Assembly (NCBI RefSeq): GCF_034343125.1
Contig: NZ_CP139957.1
Span: forward strand, 2,724,001 to 2,788,000
DNA: 64,000 nucleotides
Reading direction: 5' to 3'
DNA from: Caldicellulosiruptor danielii
GTDB lineage: Bacteria > Bacillota > Thermoanaerobacteria > Caldicellulosiruptorales > Caldicellulosiruptoraceae
The notes under the pieces were generated by a model. It did not search any database. It had not been told where the DNA came from and saw only the letters and a program-made list of their open reading frames with translations. Made by a program: the position numbers and the translations under genes. This document shows, in pieces, positions 53,865 through 62,844 of the stretch; position 1 is the stretch's first letter; the number at the start of each line of letters is the position of its first letter.

Positions 53865-54420
53865 GTGGAAAATACAAAAAGCACATACACAACAAAAATG
53901 CTTGTTCTCTCTGCTCTTTTTACGGCAATAGTTGCTGCATGTAGCCAAATTTCTATTCCGATAGGGCCTGTGCCGTTTACTCTGCAGGTTTTGGCAATTT
54001 TTTTGGCAAGTTTAATTTTGCCGCCCAAAGTTTGCGTTTTTAAGTCTTCTTGTGTATGACCTTTTGGGTGCTGTAGGTGTACCAGTATTTGCCGGCTTTA
54101 CGGGTGGACTTTCTAAATTTGTAGGACCTACCGGTGGTTATTTGATGGCATTTCCAATAGCAGCGTTTGTTACAAGCTATATAAATGCAAAAAAGCCAAT
54201 AAAAAATGAGGCAGCAAACGCCTCAGTAGCACTCATTTTGGGGCTTGCAATCATCTACGTTTTTGGATTTTTGTATCTGTCGTGGGCTGCAAACATGACA
54301 CTCAAAAAAGCTTTTGCTGCAGGTGTTTTACCATTTATAATCCCGGACATCATAAAACTTGCAATTGCATATTTGATTGTCCGTGCAGTAAAAAGTCGCA
54401 AAGTGCTGAGTATCGCATAG
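53865..54420 (+). pseudogene. bioY: BioY biotin transporter S component, one-base frameshift
   Basis: GTG 53865 after AGGAGG opens TTKMLVLSALFTAIVAACSQISIPIGPVPFTLQ, the characteristic BioY start. The frame breaks near 54028, where one extra A in CCCAAAG turns LPPKFAFLSLLVYDLLGAVGVP into a stop. The other frame continues with GFTGGLSKFVGPTGGYLMAFP (the BioY signature) and ends at 54420. Joined length is about 185 residues with six hydrophobic segments, normal for BioY. The end overlaps the recD2 end on the other strand by 71 bases. The indel could be a sequencing error. Confidence 0.85.
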
Positions 54421-56575
54421 CCTCTTTTTGGTTTGCTATCATATACTCTAAGGCGCTTTTTTTGCCCACCAGCACAACAAGTTCTTTTGCCCGTGTGACG
54501 GCAGTGTAAAGAAGGTTTCTTGTCATCAAAATGGGGTAGGTCTCAACAACCGGCATTACTATGCATTTAAACTCTGACCCTTGCGATTTGTGAACAGTCA
54601 TAGCATATGCAAGCTCTAAGTCGTCAAGCAGAGAAAAGTCATAGTACACAAGCTTTTCATCGTCAAACAGAATCTCTAAAACACCTTGTGCCCTGTCGAT
54701 ATCTTTGACAACTCCAATGTCACCGTTGAATATCCCTGTTGAGACCCTGCCCTTTTCTTCTCCTTGCACAACCTCATATTCCAGCGAATAGTTGTTTTTC
54801 ACCTGCATAACCTTGTCTCCTACCCTGAACAGATTTTCTTTGTAAGCATACTCCTTTTTAGATGGATGAGGTGGGTTGAGATACTTTTGCAATACCCTGT
54901 TTAGATTGTACATCCCGACAATTCCTTTTTTAGAAGGACACAAAACTTGAATGTCTGTCATCGGGTTGCACGAAAGATAGTTTGGAAGTTTTTTTACCAC
55001 AAGTTCAACCACAGTTTTCAAAATCTCTTCCTGAGAGTTTTTCTGGATAAAATAAAAATCGCTCTCTTTTTGAAGATGCGGAAACTCACCTCTGTTTATC
55101 CTGTGAGCATTGATAACTATAAAACTGCTTTCGCTCTGGCGATACACCTCTGTCAAAGTTGTGCACGGCACAATTTGGCTTTTTATAAGGTCTTTTAAAA
55201 CATTTCCTGCACCAACAGATGGAAGCTGGTCTTTGTCTCCGACAAGCACAATTCTTGTTGTGGGTTTTGTTGCAGCAAGAAGATAGTTCATAAGGAAACT
55301 GTCCACCATGCTCATCTCATCAACCACGATGACCTCGCATTTTAAGGGATTGCCCGGTCCTCTTTGGAAAATAACATGTGTGTCTAAAACTGTCATTTCC
55401 AAAAGCCTATGAATGGTCTTTGCTTCTCTTTCGCAGGCTGATTGCATCCTCTTTGCAGCTCTTCCTGTTGGTGCGCAAAGAAAAACCTTTTTACCTTCAC
55501 CTTCGAAAATCTGAATGATGCACTTTATGATTGTGGTCTTCCCTGTGCCAGGACCGCCTGTTATTATGCTAACACCTTGAGTCAGTGCCATTTTGATAGC
55601 TTTCTTCTGATTTGGCGAAAATGTAATCCCATTTTTTTCTTCAAACAGCGAAATTTTTTCTTCTATATCAGCAATGTCATCATATTCTTTTAGCATTGAC
55701 AGGATCTTATCTGCTATATACCTCTCGCATTCATAGTAGCCATACAAAAACACCATCATTTGTGATTCGACTTCATCTTTCACAATTCTTCTTTCTTCCT
55801 CTAAAGCTTCAAGCGCTTCTTCAATTTTTTCTACTGGAAGGTCAAGTGTTTTGATACAAAGCTGTTTGAGCTTGTTTTCTGGCAGGCAGGTGTGCCCTTC
55901 ACTATTTGCTGCCAGTGTCAAAAGATTTAGAATCTTGGCAGAAATTCTTCTTCTGTCATCTGGCATAATTCCCATGTCAAGTGCAAGCCTGTCCACCTTT
56001 TTAAAGTCAAGTTCCGGGAACACATCTAAAAGAAAATATGGATTTTCCTGCAAAAGTGACAGAGCAGAAAATCCATGGAGTTTAAATAGCCTCATAGCGT
56101 GGTTCTGTGAAAGCCCGTACTGTGAAAAGATTGACATGATATCTTTTAGGAATTTCTGAAACGCAAACATGTTTCTTATCCGCTCAACCTTTTCAGGTGT
56201 CATGCCACGAATAGTCAAAAGTTTTTCTGGCTCTTCCTGCAGGACCCTTGCGGTGTCATCTCCAAAGGTATCAACAATCTTCTTTGCAGTCTTCTGTCCG
56301 ATACCTTTAATCACACCTGACGCAAGGTACAAGTATATCTCATCTTTTGTCTGTGGCAAAAGTTTCTCAAGGTAGCTTACTTTCAGCTGCTGACCGTAAA
56401 CAGGATGGACATAAAACTCTCCGTACACGCTTACCTTTTCACCAATAGCAATGTCTGGGACTATCCCTACTGCAGTGAACACTTCATCATCGCAGATTAT
56501 CTCAAATACTGTATAGTTGTTTTCCAAATTCCTGTAGATTATGTCGCTTACCATGCCTTGAATGTTCTGCTGCAT
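54350..56575 (-). CDS. recD2: RecD2-type DNA helicase
   Basis: The protein has 741 residues. The N-terminal part has an OB-like region and helix-hairpin-helix segments (GVIKGIGQKTAKKIV, LLTIRGMTPEKVERI) typical of RecD2. Walker A GGPGTGKT is at about residues 340-347, then VIVDEMSMVD (Walker B), LVGDKDQLPSVGAG, and the C-terminal VHKSQGSEF motif. RecD2 is a 5'-3' DNA helicase found in bacteria without RecBC. It is transcribed alone from about 56600. Its last codons overlap bioY on the other strand. Confidence 0.95.
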   Translation of the reverse strand: MQQNIQGMVSDIIYRNLENNYTVFEIICDDEVFTAVGIVPDIAIGEKVSVYGEFYVHPVYGQQLKVSYLEKLLPQTKDEIYLYLASGVIKGIGQKTAKKIVDTFGDDTARVLQEEPEKLLTIRGMTPEKVERIRNMFAFQKFLKDIMSIFSQYGLSQNHAMRLFKLHGFSALSLLQENPYFLLDVFPELDFKKVDRLALDMGIMPDDRRRISAKILNLLTLAANSEGHTCLPENKLKQLCIKTLDLPVEKIEEALEALEEERRIVKDEVESQMMVFLYGYYECERYIADKILSMLKEYDDIADIEEKISLFEEKNGITFSPNQKKAIKMALTQGVSIITGGPGTGKTTIIKCIIQIFEGEGKKVFLCAPTGRAAKRMQSACEREAKTIHRLLEMTVLDTHVIFQRGPGNPLKCEVIVVDEMSMVDSFLMNYLLAATKPTTRIVLVGDKDQLPSVGAGNVLKDLIKSQIVPCTTLTEVYRQSESSFIVINAHRINRGEFPHLQKESDFYFIQKNSQEEILKTVVELVVKKLPNYLSCNPMTDIQVLCPSKKGIVGMYNLNRVLQKYLNPPHPSKKEYAYKENLFRVGDKVMQVKNNYSLEYEVVQGEEKGRVSTGIFNGDIGVVKDIDRAQGVLEILFDDEKLVYYDFSLLDDLELAYAMTVHKSQGSEFKCIVMPVVETYPILMTRNLLYTAVTRAKELVVLVGKKSALEYMIANQKEAMRYSALCDFLLHGQSNMQLQVL

Positions 56576-56626
56576 ATTTTTACTTCTTCTCCTTCAAAAA
56601 TTACAATTTTACTGCTACCTTATATA

Positions 56627-57178
56627 TTACTCCAAAGAAAACACATTCTCAAGTTCACACTCTTCTTTTATTTTAAGGGCACCCTGCGACCAGATACTTT
56701 GAAGATAGTCTGTTATGACAGAAGCAAGAGTTATCCTCTTCTTAAAGTACTTCGCAGAACCAAGACAGTTGAGAACTGCGCCACAGCGCAAAAGCATCTC
56801 AAAGTGGTCGTCTTTGTCGTCAATTCTGAATATCTGGCTCATATTGACATAACCAAAGATAGGGTCTGTTTTTACAACTGCTTTTCTTGTCTTTACAGGA
56901 ATGAAGGTGGCATCCGGAAGAACAATGGGAAGAAGATTTTTCTGGCCAATTCGCTGGGAGATAAGTTTTTTGATTGCCTGGCAGTCTATTGCATAAAGTG
57001 AATATAGTTTTTTGGAAAAGCTTCGAATTGACATTGGCACAATCTTTTTTTCGCCGCTTAAAAAAAGAATCAAAACACTGTCACCATTTTCTGTGTAGTG
57101 TGGCACAAAATATATGATATCCTTTGGAATGCTATTCATAAGAAATATCACCTTCCTGAAAAAGGCTTTATTTTCCAT
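56627..57178 (-). CDS. Uncharacterised protein, weakly ComK-like
   Basis: The protein has 183 residues and no signal peptide. The central block IKKLISQRIGQKNLLPIVLP then ATFIPVKTRK has the spacing of the ComK competence-factor core (a Ser/Gly pair, then K-x-P-I-x-I, then an FxPxxx strand), but I cannot confirm the relation. The rest is not recognised. It lies 51 bases upstream of recD2, same strand, and 45 bases after the yvrJ-like gene. Confidence 0.5.
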   Translation of the reverse strand: MENKAFFRKVIFLMNSIPKDIIYFVPHYTENGDSVLILFLSGEKKIVPMSIRSFSKKLYSLYAIDCQAIKKLISQRIGQKNLLPIVLPDATFIPVKTRKAVVKTDPIFGYVNMSQIFRIDDKDDHFEMLLRCGAVLNCLGSAKYFKKRITLASVITDYLQSIWSQGALKIKEECELENVFSLE

Positions 57179-57223
57179 ATTTTTAAAAGTATATTTTTAT
57201 TATACCGAACATTCTTTTGCATG

Positions 57224-57373
57224 TCAATTGTTTTTCATTTGCAAAATCTTCTCGGAAAGCTTGTCGATGCTCTCTGTAAGCTTGTCTATTTTGCTTTCAA
57301 ATCTTGTGAGAAGGTAAATGCAAAGCACAATTGGAAAGCCTATATTGGCTATGTTGGCAATTAAATCCTGCAT
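57224..57373 (-). CDS. yvrJ: YvrJ-family small membrane protein
   Basis: The product has 49 residues, beginning MQDLIANIANIGFPIVLCIY, one membrane helix, then a charged amphipathic tail (SKIDKLTESIDKLSEK). This is the YvrJ pattern. CAAGGAGGTGA stands 6 bases before the ATG. In other Firmicutes YvrJ commonly follows DUF1659 and DUF2922 genes, as here. Function unknown. Confidence 0.85.
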   Translation of the reverse strand: MQDLIANIANIGFPIVLCIYLLTRFESKIDKLTESIDKLSEKILQMKNN

Positions 57374-57423
57374 ATTTTTCACCTCCTTGTTTGAATTTGT
57401 TATGTACCTTTAAAAGTTTTTTT

Positions 57424-57467
57424 AAAAACATGCCGACCTGACAAAACTCAAAAAAGTCAGGTCGGCA
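57424..57467 (-). terminator. Terminator between DUF2922 and yvrJ genes
   Basis: TGCCGACCTGAC (57431-57442) pairs perfectly with GTCAGGTCGGCA (57456-57467). Read on the minus strand, the stem is followed by TGTTTTTAAA. Confidence 0.8.
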
Positions 57468-57486
57468 CAATCTTTTGAATGGAATT

Positions 57487-57699
57487 TTATTGCCCGATTA
57501 AAGTAGTCACCTCTCTGTCCACAATTCTTGCTGATACCTTTTCAACAATCGGGCTTGATGTTACAAATATGTTCTTTTGCACAATCAAGTTCATCACACT
57601 GTCAACCTCGGCAGAGGTCAAGTTTGCTTTTGGGTCGGGGATGGAAAGTCTGAATGTCTTTCCATTTTGAAGTCTGAATGTCAAAACAAGTGTGAGCAT
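57487..57699 (-). CDS. DUF2922 family protein
   Basis: With ATG 57699 (GAAAGGAGGTGA ahead) the protein has 70 residues: LTLVLTFRLQNGKTFRLSIPDP ... LTSAEVDSVMNLIVQKNIF, a standard DUF2922 sequence. It is a small beta-rich protein of unknown role, co-transcribed with the DUF1659 gene 58 bases upstream. Confidence 0.85.
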   Translation of the reverse strand: MLTLVLTFRLQNGKTFRLSIPDPKANLTSAEVDSVMNLIVQKNIFVTSSPIVEKVSARIVDREVTTLIGQ

Positions 57700-57757
57700 T
57701 ATTTCTTTCACCTCCTTTCTTTTGCTTTTAAAATCCTTCAAATTGCCATGGCATCAA

Positions 57758-57970
57758 TTAGTATAAAAGCTCAAAGTTGTTGCTTCTTATAATTGTGTAC
57801 AGCGGCTTTGACTGAAGGCTTGCAATTGCCTGGCCAACCTGATACACATCCATATCTTGGGCTTCTGGCTTGATGTCAAAAGAGAGTGTCTTGAGCCTTA
57901 TTCTGCCAGTGGATGTCGTGCCGTTTTCAAGTTTGAGCTGAAGCTCTCCCGCAAGTGGTTTTGCTGCCAT
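57758..57970 (-). CDS. DUF1659 family protein
   Basis: The protein has 70 residues from ATG 57970, chosen over a GTG 6 bases upstream because AGGAGGTGA is better spaced. LKLENGTTSTGRIRLKTLSF ... DVYQVGQAIASLQS is typical of DUF1659. Function unknown; always small and paired with DUF2922. The stretch 57977-58150 is AT-rich; a promoter is not obvious. Confidence 0.85.
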   Translation of the reverse strand: MAAKPLAGELQLKLENGTTSTGRIRLKTLSFDIKPEAQDMDVYQVGQAIASLQSKPLYTIIRSNNFELLY

Positions 57971-58178
57971 CTTCACCTCACCTCCTTTCTGCCTCTATTT
58001 TAAACCCTTGACAGTGTCATTTTCAAAATCTATTCGAACGTTTGTTTGATAAATCTAATCGATATTTTGAGCTAAATCTCAATCAGATCATTTCAAATCT
58101 CGCTTGAGCGTGAATAAATCTCAAAAAAATTTAAAATAATATCATCTTGAGGTTTTGTTTGCGGAGGTGCTTTGCAAA

Positions 58179-58637
58179 GTGAATATCAAAGATAAGAAAG
58201 CTACGGAATACCAGGCACTTGTGAGGGCAAACGAGCCAAAGACAAACTCTTTCAAAAACTGCATCCTGGCATTCTTGGCTGGCGGGGCTATTTGCAGCGT
58301 GGGTCAAGCGTTTTTGAACCTCTATAGCAGCTTCTTTCCAAAAGATGAGGCACAGGTTCTTACATCTATCACAATGATATTTCTTGGGGCTTTTCTGACA
58401 GGCCTTGGTGTGTATGATAAAATTGGGGCTTTTGCAGGGGCAGGCTCAATAGTTCCCATCACAGGTTTTGCGAATTCTATTGTCTCGCCTGCAATTGAGT
58501 ACAAAAAAGAGGGGTTTGTGTTTGGCGTTGGAAGCAAGATGTTTTTGATTGCAGGACCTGTTCTTGTTTATGGAATTTCCACATCCATACTGGTAGGGCT
58601 TTTTTACTACCTTGTTGAAGTATTTCCTGGGATATGA
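58179..58637 (+). CDS. spoVAC: SpoVAC (dipicolinate-channel membrane protein)
   Basis: With GTG 58179 (GCGGAGGTG nine bases ahead) the protein has 152 residues. AFLAGGAICSVGQAFLNLY, FLGAFLTGLGVYDKIGAFAGAGSIVPITGFANS and a hydrophobic end are typical SpoVAC membrane segments. In spore formers it belongs to the channel for Ca-dipicolinate. Known Caldicellulosiruptor species are non-sporulating, so its present role is unclear. First gene of spoVAC-spoVAD-spoVAE. Confidence 0.93.
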   Translation: MNIKDKKATEYQALVRANEPKTNSFKNCILAFLAGGAICSVGQAFLNLYSSFFPKDEAQVLTSITMIFLGAFLTGLGVYDKIGAFAGAGSIVPITGFANSIVSPAIEYKKEGFVFGVGSKMFLIAGPVLVYGISTSILVGLFYYLVEVFPGI

Positions 58638-58656
58638 AAGTGAGGTCATTTGTACA

Positions 58657-59671
58657 ATGAAAATTGGAAGGGCAACATACAGATTTGAATCAAATGTGGC
58701 TATATCCGACTGCTTTACAGTTGTTGGGAAAAAAGAGGGGCAAGGGCCTCTTTCGGTATATTTCGACATGGTTATTGAAGATGAGTATGCAGGACAAAAG
58801 TCCTGGGAGCTTGCAGAGGGAAAGCTTTTGAATATTGCAATAACAAAGCTTGTACAAAGAACCGGGGAAAACCCAGATAACATAGACCTGATTTTGAGTG
58901 GTGACCTTTTGAACCAGCTGTCAAGCTCACACTTTGCTGCAAGGGATTTGGACATTCCGTTTGTGGGGTTGTACGGTGCATGTTCTACCTTTGCTCTGTC
59001 TGTTGGGCTTGCCTCAATATTTGTTGACGGGCGGCTTTGCAAAAAATGTTATTGCTGCAACATCATCTCACTTTTGTTCTGCCGAAAAGCAGTTCAGATA
59101 CCCTTTAGAGCTTGGTTGCCAGAGACCTCCAACATCCCAGTGGACTGTAACTGGAGCTGCTGCCTTTTTGATAAGGCAAGAAGATAGCCTTAATATCCCA
59201 AAAGTAACACACTTTACAGTTGGCAGGATACTTGATTTTGGAATAAAAGACCCTAACAACATGGGAGCTGCCATGGCACCAGCTGCGTTTGACACTATTA
59301 TAAGACACTTTTCTGACACAAAAAGAAGTTTTGAATACTACGACATGATAATCACAGGCGATTTGGGTTATGTCGGAAGAAAGCTTCTTGAAGAGCTTTT
59401 TAAAAAGGAAGGGATAAGCTTTTGCACTGACCTTTTTGACTGTGGAATTTTGATGTTCGACCCAAAAACTCAAAATACAGGTGCTGGTGCAAGCGGGTGT
59501 GCAGCCTCTGCCTGCGTGTTTGGCGGGTATCTTCACAAGCTTTTGCGTGAGCGCACATTTGAGAGGATTTTAATTGTACCAACAGGTGCTTTGATGTCTC
59601 AATCTACAGTTCAGCTTGGTGAGAGCATTCCTGTGATTGCTCATGCACTTGCTATTGAGATGATACAATAA
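58657..59671 (+). pseudogene. spoVAD: SpoVAD, one-base frameshift
   Basis: ATG 58657 starts 19 bases after spoVAC. The first frame gives FVGLYGACSTFALSVGLAS and ends in nonsense residues near 59187. The second gives VIAATSSHFCSAEKQFRYPLE, WTVTGAAAFLI and GAGASGCAASA to 59671, all standard SpoVAD (thiolase-like, DPA binding). They meet near 59030 where GGGCGGC should read GGCGGC: one extra G. Joined length is about 338 residues, normal. It is either a sequencing error or decay of an unneeded spore gene. Confidence 0.88.
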
Positions 59672-59716
59672 ATTGCCTTATTTTGAGATTATTATAAAAA
59701 AGGAGCGATGGAAAAG

Positions 59717-60070
59717 ATGGACTTTCTGAAAGCTTTTTTAGTTGGCGGGCTTATTTGTGTCATTGGACAAATTCTCATTGACAGGACAAAGCTCACATCT
59801 GCAAGGGTTCTTGTTTTGTTCGTGACGCTCGGGGCAATTTTGCAAGGTCTTGGGATATATCAAAAGCTTGTTGAGTTTGCCGGAGCGGGGGCAACTGTGC
59901 CTTTGCCCGGTTTTGGATATTCTCTGGCAAAAGGTGCAATTGAAGAGGTAAATAAAATTGGACTTGTCGGAGCGTTCACAGGGGGGGTGTCAAGAACAGC
60001 TGGTGGTATTGCTGCAGCTGTGTTTTTCGGGTATGTAATCTCGCTGATTTTTAATCCAAAAAGTAAGTAG
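59717..60070 (+). CDS. spoVAE: SpoVAE (SpoVAEb-type)
   Basis: I prefer ATG 59717 (117 residues) because the AGGAG at 59701-59705 is only 2 bases from the alternative ATG 59708. MDFLKAFLVGGLICVIGQILID and YQKLVEFAGAGATVPLPGFG are typical, with four hydrophobic segments. Member of the SpoVA channel; third gene of the operon. Confidence 0.92.
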   Translation: MDFLKAFLVGGLICVIGQILIDRTKLTSARVLVLFVTLGAILQGLGIYQKLVEFAGAGATVPLPGFGYSLAKGAIEEVNKIGLVGAFTGGVSRTAGGIAAAVFFGYVISLIFNPKSK

Positions 60071-60134
60071 AATAATGTGCCAAGATGAAAAAAGCAATGC
60101 AAAAATAAGGTTTATCATCCCATTATGAAAACAA

Positions 60135-60166
60135 AAAAGCCGCAGCCGTAAACAGCTGCAGCTTTT
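60135..60166. terminator. Bidirectional terminator
   Basis: AAAAGCCGCAGC / GCTGCAGCTTTT hairpin between the convergent spoVAE and the 60175-61002 gene, with A and T runs on each side. Confidence 0.75.
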
Positions 60167-60174
60167 GAAGTCTT

Positions 60175-61002
60175 TTATTTTTCATCAAAGTCGTCAAACA
60201 GGTCAGAGATGTCAAACTTTTCTTCGTCCTCTTCCTCAAAAAAGGTGTCAATCTCATTTTTCACTTCATATTCTATGTTGTAGTATTCACACATAAAATC
60301 TGCAACAGCAATGTTCAGGTCAAGCTCGCCAATCTGCTCTGATATTGAAAATGGGTCAAGCCTTTTCCATATGGTCTTGATATCTTTTTCCTTTTCAAGA
60401 TGTTCAATAAAAATTTCAAGTCCAGCTTTGTCTGTGGCAAGAACAACTGTCTGCCCGGCTTTGACAGGCGACTTTTTGCTCGGCTTTGCAAGAAATACCT
60501 TCAGTAAAAACTCTACCGCCATCCTATCTGCGTGGGTTATAAATCTCTTTCTACAGCTTTTGCACTCTAAGTACGCAACATCTGCAAAGTTTATAAGCCC
60601 AAGCTTTGCAAGATACCCTTCGTCCTGCCACTTGAGTTCAAGCTCATCTTTCCCACACTCAGGACAAATGCTCGGCTGCACAGTGGCTTTCACAAGGTTG
60701 TAGTGGAATTGATGGTCAGTCTCTTCCCCTGTAAACTTAGCATCTGATAGTTTTTGAAGCCAGCACAAATTGGCATCGCAAGTTTCTTCTTTTTTGCATT
60801 TTTTGTGAGGGCACAGACCAAAGTAAAGGGGACAGAATTTGAAGTACAGAAAATCTCTTATCCCGCCAAAGCTTATATATTCATCTTTCATAAGCTCTCT
60901 TATTGCCGCATTTTCTGAAAGCCTCTTTTCAACAAAGTCAAGAATTGTCTGACCTTCATCGTGTTTTACAAAATTTTTGTTTTTATAATCTTTATTTTTC
61001 AT
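60175..61002 (-). CDS. Zinc-ribbon protein of unknown function
   Basis: With ATG 61002 (AGAGGCTGG ahead) the protein has 275 residues; an in-frame GTG at 61074 is possible. Cysteines: FCPLYFGLCPHKKC and CDANLCW near residue 60, then CPECGKDE and CKSCRKRF, a zinc ribbon, near 120-150. The last 25 residues are very acidic (EEEDEEKFDISDLFDDFDE). Family not recognised. It is the last gene of a three-gene minus-strand operon. Confidence 0.6.
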   Translation of the reverse strand: MKNKDYKNKNFVKHDEGQTILDFVEKRLSENAAIRELMKDEYISFGGIRDFLYFKFCPLYFGLCPHKKCKKEETCDANLCWLQKLSDAKFTGEETDHQFHYNLVKATVQPSICPECGKDELELKWQDEGYLAKLGLINFADVAYLECKSCRKRFITHADRMAVEFLLKVFLAKPSKKSPVKAGQTVVLATDKAGLEIFIEHLEKEKDIKTIWKRLDPFSISEQIGELDLNIAVADFMCEYYNIEYEVKNEIDTFFEEEDEEKFDISDLFDDFDEK

Positions 61003-61083
61003 AACAATACCAGCCTCTTTTTCAAAAAATAAGCTTTCATAATATTTATACCACTTTACAAAAGCTTTGAACACTGTTTTTTT

Positions 61084-61587
61084 TCACTTAAAAATAATAT
61101 CAATAGCTTTTTTTAAAAACCCGACATCCTTTTCTGCCATGCTTTTGAGCGGTTGGATGCCAAGAAGATAATCTCGCAAAAGTCTTGCAGTCTCGTCTTT
61201 TTCCTCTTCAATTGGTGAATACAAAACTTCTATATTCCGTGCTGTCAAAGTGGTGCCAATTTTGCTTTTCAAAAACACATTACATTTTATTCTGCACTCC
61301 AAAAACTCTTTCTGTGAAAGCAAAATCAGCTCGCTTAAAGCATCTGTGACATCTATTGAAGAGTATGCATAGTTTACTTTAAACTCTTTTATTTCTATTA
61401 TTATATCATCTGCTATGTCTTTTTGTACATTCAAATTCATGGATTTTAAAGTTTGAACTATTCTGTCAATGAATATCTCAAATACAGGTGACATCTGCGA
61501 AAATATGCCAACATCAACCTCTTCAAATATACACTTGAACTTGTCAAGCACTTGCTGAGAATAGAATGTAACTGTTACCTTCTTAAT
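61084..61587 (-). CDS. Unknown protein with apparent ATT start
   Basis: The frame is clearly coding (IDVTDALSELILLSQKEF, ETARLLRDYLLGIQPL). The only normal start is GTG 61551, which lacks a ribosome site. Twelve codons upstream an ATT (61587) sits 7 bases after AGGAGAGG and would give KKVTVTFYSQQVLDKFK as N-terminus, 167 residues in all. A stop precedes it immediately. Family unknown. It is the middle gene of the operon; the gene upstream shows the same ATT pattern. Confidence 0.55.
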   Translation of the reverse strand: MKKVTVTFYSQQVLDKFKCIFEEVDVGIFSQMSPVFEIFIDRIVQTLKSMNLNVQKDIADDIIIEIKEFKVNYAYSSIDVTDALSELILLSQKEFLECRIKCNVFLKSKIGTTLTARNIEVLYSPIEEEKDETARLLRDYLLGIQPLKSMAEKDVGFLKKAIDIIFK

Positions 61588-61621
61588 TTTCTATCCTCTC
61601 CTTTTGGGGTTTCAAATTTCT

Positions 61622-62299
61622 CTATTTCTTGTTCAGATTCTCCTGAACAGACAAAAGCTGTGAGAAATATATTATCTGGTTCTGGAAAAAGTCTTTTAAA
61701 ATCTCTCTCAGGGGTGCAACAATGTATTTTTTACTAACCGGACTTGCATAAAGGTCGTAATAATCAGGTCCTTTGAATACAATCTCAAACTCCTTGAAAT
61801 TCTTTTTGAACTCTCTTTTTAGCTCATCAATGCTTCTTGCATAGACAATGTTCATTGCGACATTCTCTTCATTTTCTAGAAGTTTTCTGTATGCATCACA
61901 TATGTCAAATGGTACATAATCTGACATTGGTAAGTTTACATAAAGATCTTCAAAGTGCTGGTAAAGAGCGCATGGAATTATCATTTTTTCTTTATACTTT
62001 GCAACAATACCATAGTAGCCCTCGCCAAGCCATACTATTGGAATCATATCGGTTGTGATCAGAGAAAATACTTCTAAATTGTTGTTTGCTGCCCAAATTT
62101 TCAGTGAATTTAGCATGCAAAGTATGTCTGTAGCATATACAACGTGCAAAAACTCCTTGTAAAACGAACTTGCAACTTCGAAGCTTTTGAGCTGATTTTG
62201 CGAAGGCAGAGGCACTTTGATCTTTTCTAAAAGCTCGTGTGTGTATATCCATTTGTTTTCCTGAATCACGGTGTTTAAAAATTCTGAAAATGTTAAAAT
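61622..62299 (-). CDS. Unknown protein with apparent ATT start
   Basis: The usual start GTG 62269 has no ribosome site, whereas ATT 62299 lies 8 bases after AAGGAGG and is in frame (LTFSEFLNTVIQENKW), giving 225 residues. TAA lies two codons before it. The body (VFSLITTDMIPIVWLGEGYYG, LYQHFEDLYVNLPMSD, FKGPDYYDLYASPVSKKYIVAPL) is soluble and unrecognised. It is the first gene of a three-gene operon ending in the zinc-ribbon protein. Confidence 0.55.
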   Translation of the reverse strand: MLTFSEFLNTVIQENKWIYTHELLEKIKVPLPSQNQLKSFEVASSFYKEFLHVVYATDILCMLNSLKIWAANNNLEVFSLITTDMIPIVWLGEGYYGIVAKYKEKMIIPCALYQHFEDLYVNLPMSDYVPFDICDAYRKLLENEENVAMNIVYARSIDELKREFKKNFKEFEIVFKGPDYYDLYASPVSKKYIVAPLREILKDFFQNQIIYFSQLLSVQENLNKK

Positions 62300-62512
62300 G
62301 TTTTAAACCTCCTTGAGCTTCTTTCTAATTATTATTTGAATTTTATTTTAACTCAACTTATTCAAAGTTACAAATGCTAAAATGTAAATTTTATTCAATT
62401 TTAACTCTTGCAAAATTATACTTTTTTCTACTAAAATTTATATTGTATTAGTATATATTCTTGAACCTTTTCTTTGTTACAAATCAAAAAAACAATATGG
62501 AGGGGTGGTTGT

Positions 62513-62773
62513 ATGGAAGTTTTAAAAGTTGCTGCTACATCAATGCCTCAGAAGGTTGCAAATGCTCTGGCTGCAATTGTTAAAGAACAAGGTGAAGCAG
62601 AACTTCAGGCTGTTGGCGCATCTGCCGTAAACCAGGCTGTAAAAGCTATCGCTATTGCTCGTGGAAAAGTTGCTCCAAACGGGATTGATCTTTATGTAAT
62701 CCCTGCATTTGCAGATATCGTTATCGACGGGGAAAAGAAAACAGCTATCAAGTTTATTGTAAAGTCAAGATAA
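62513..62773 (+). CDS. spoVS: SpoVS (Alba-like regulator)
   Basis: The 86 residues MEVLKVAATSMPQKVANALAA ... AVNQAVKAIAIARG are the complete SpoVS family sequence, very conserved. The GGAGGGGTGG ribosome site fixes ATG 62513. SpoVS affects cell division and stage V in spore formers and is kept in many non-sporulating Firmicutes as a likely nucleic-acid-binding protein. The stretch 62300-62512 is AT-rich with no other gene. Confidence 0.96.
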   Translation: MEVLKVAATSMPQKVANALAAIVKEQGEAELQAVGASAVNQAVKAIAIARGKVAPNGIDLYVIPAFADIVIDGEKKTAIKFIVKSR

Positions 62774-62786
62774 AATAAAAAAATAG

Positions 62787-62836
62787 CAAATGGGCTGCTA
62801 AATCCTCTTTTTTGAAATGGCAGCCCATTTGTTTTG
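62787..62836 (+). terminator. Terminator of spoVS
   Basis: CAAATGGGCTGC (62787-62798) pairs with GCAGCCCATTTG (62820-62831), then TTTTG. It also lies just before the stop of the minus-strand gene at 62845, so may serve both. Confidence 0.85.
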
Positions 62837-62844
62837 CAAATTTT

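Noticed and set aside
56405-57001. Plus-strand ORF of 198 residues opposite recD2 and the following gene
   Set aside because: It spans two genes on the other strand, has no ribosome site and reads as a hydrophobic/cysteine-rich shadow.
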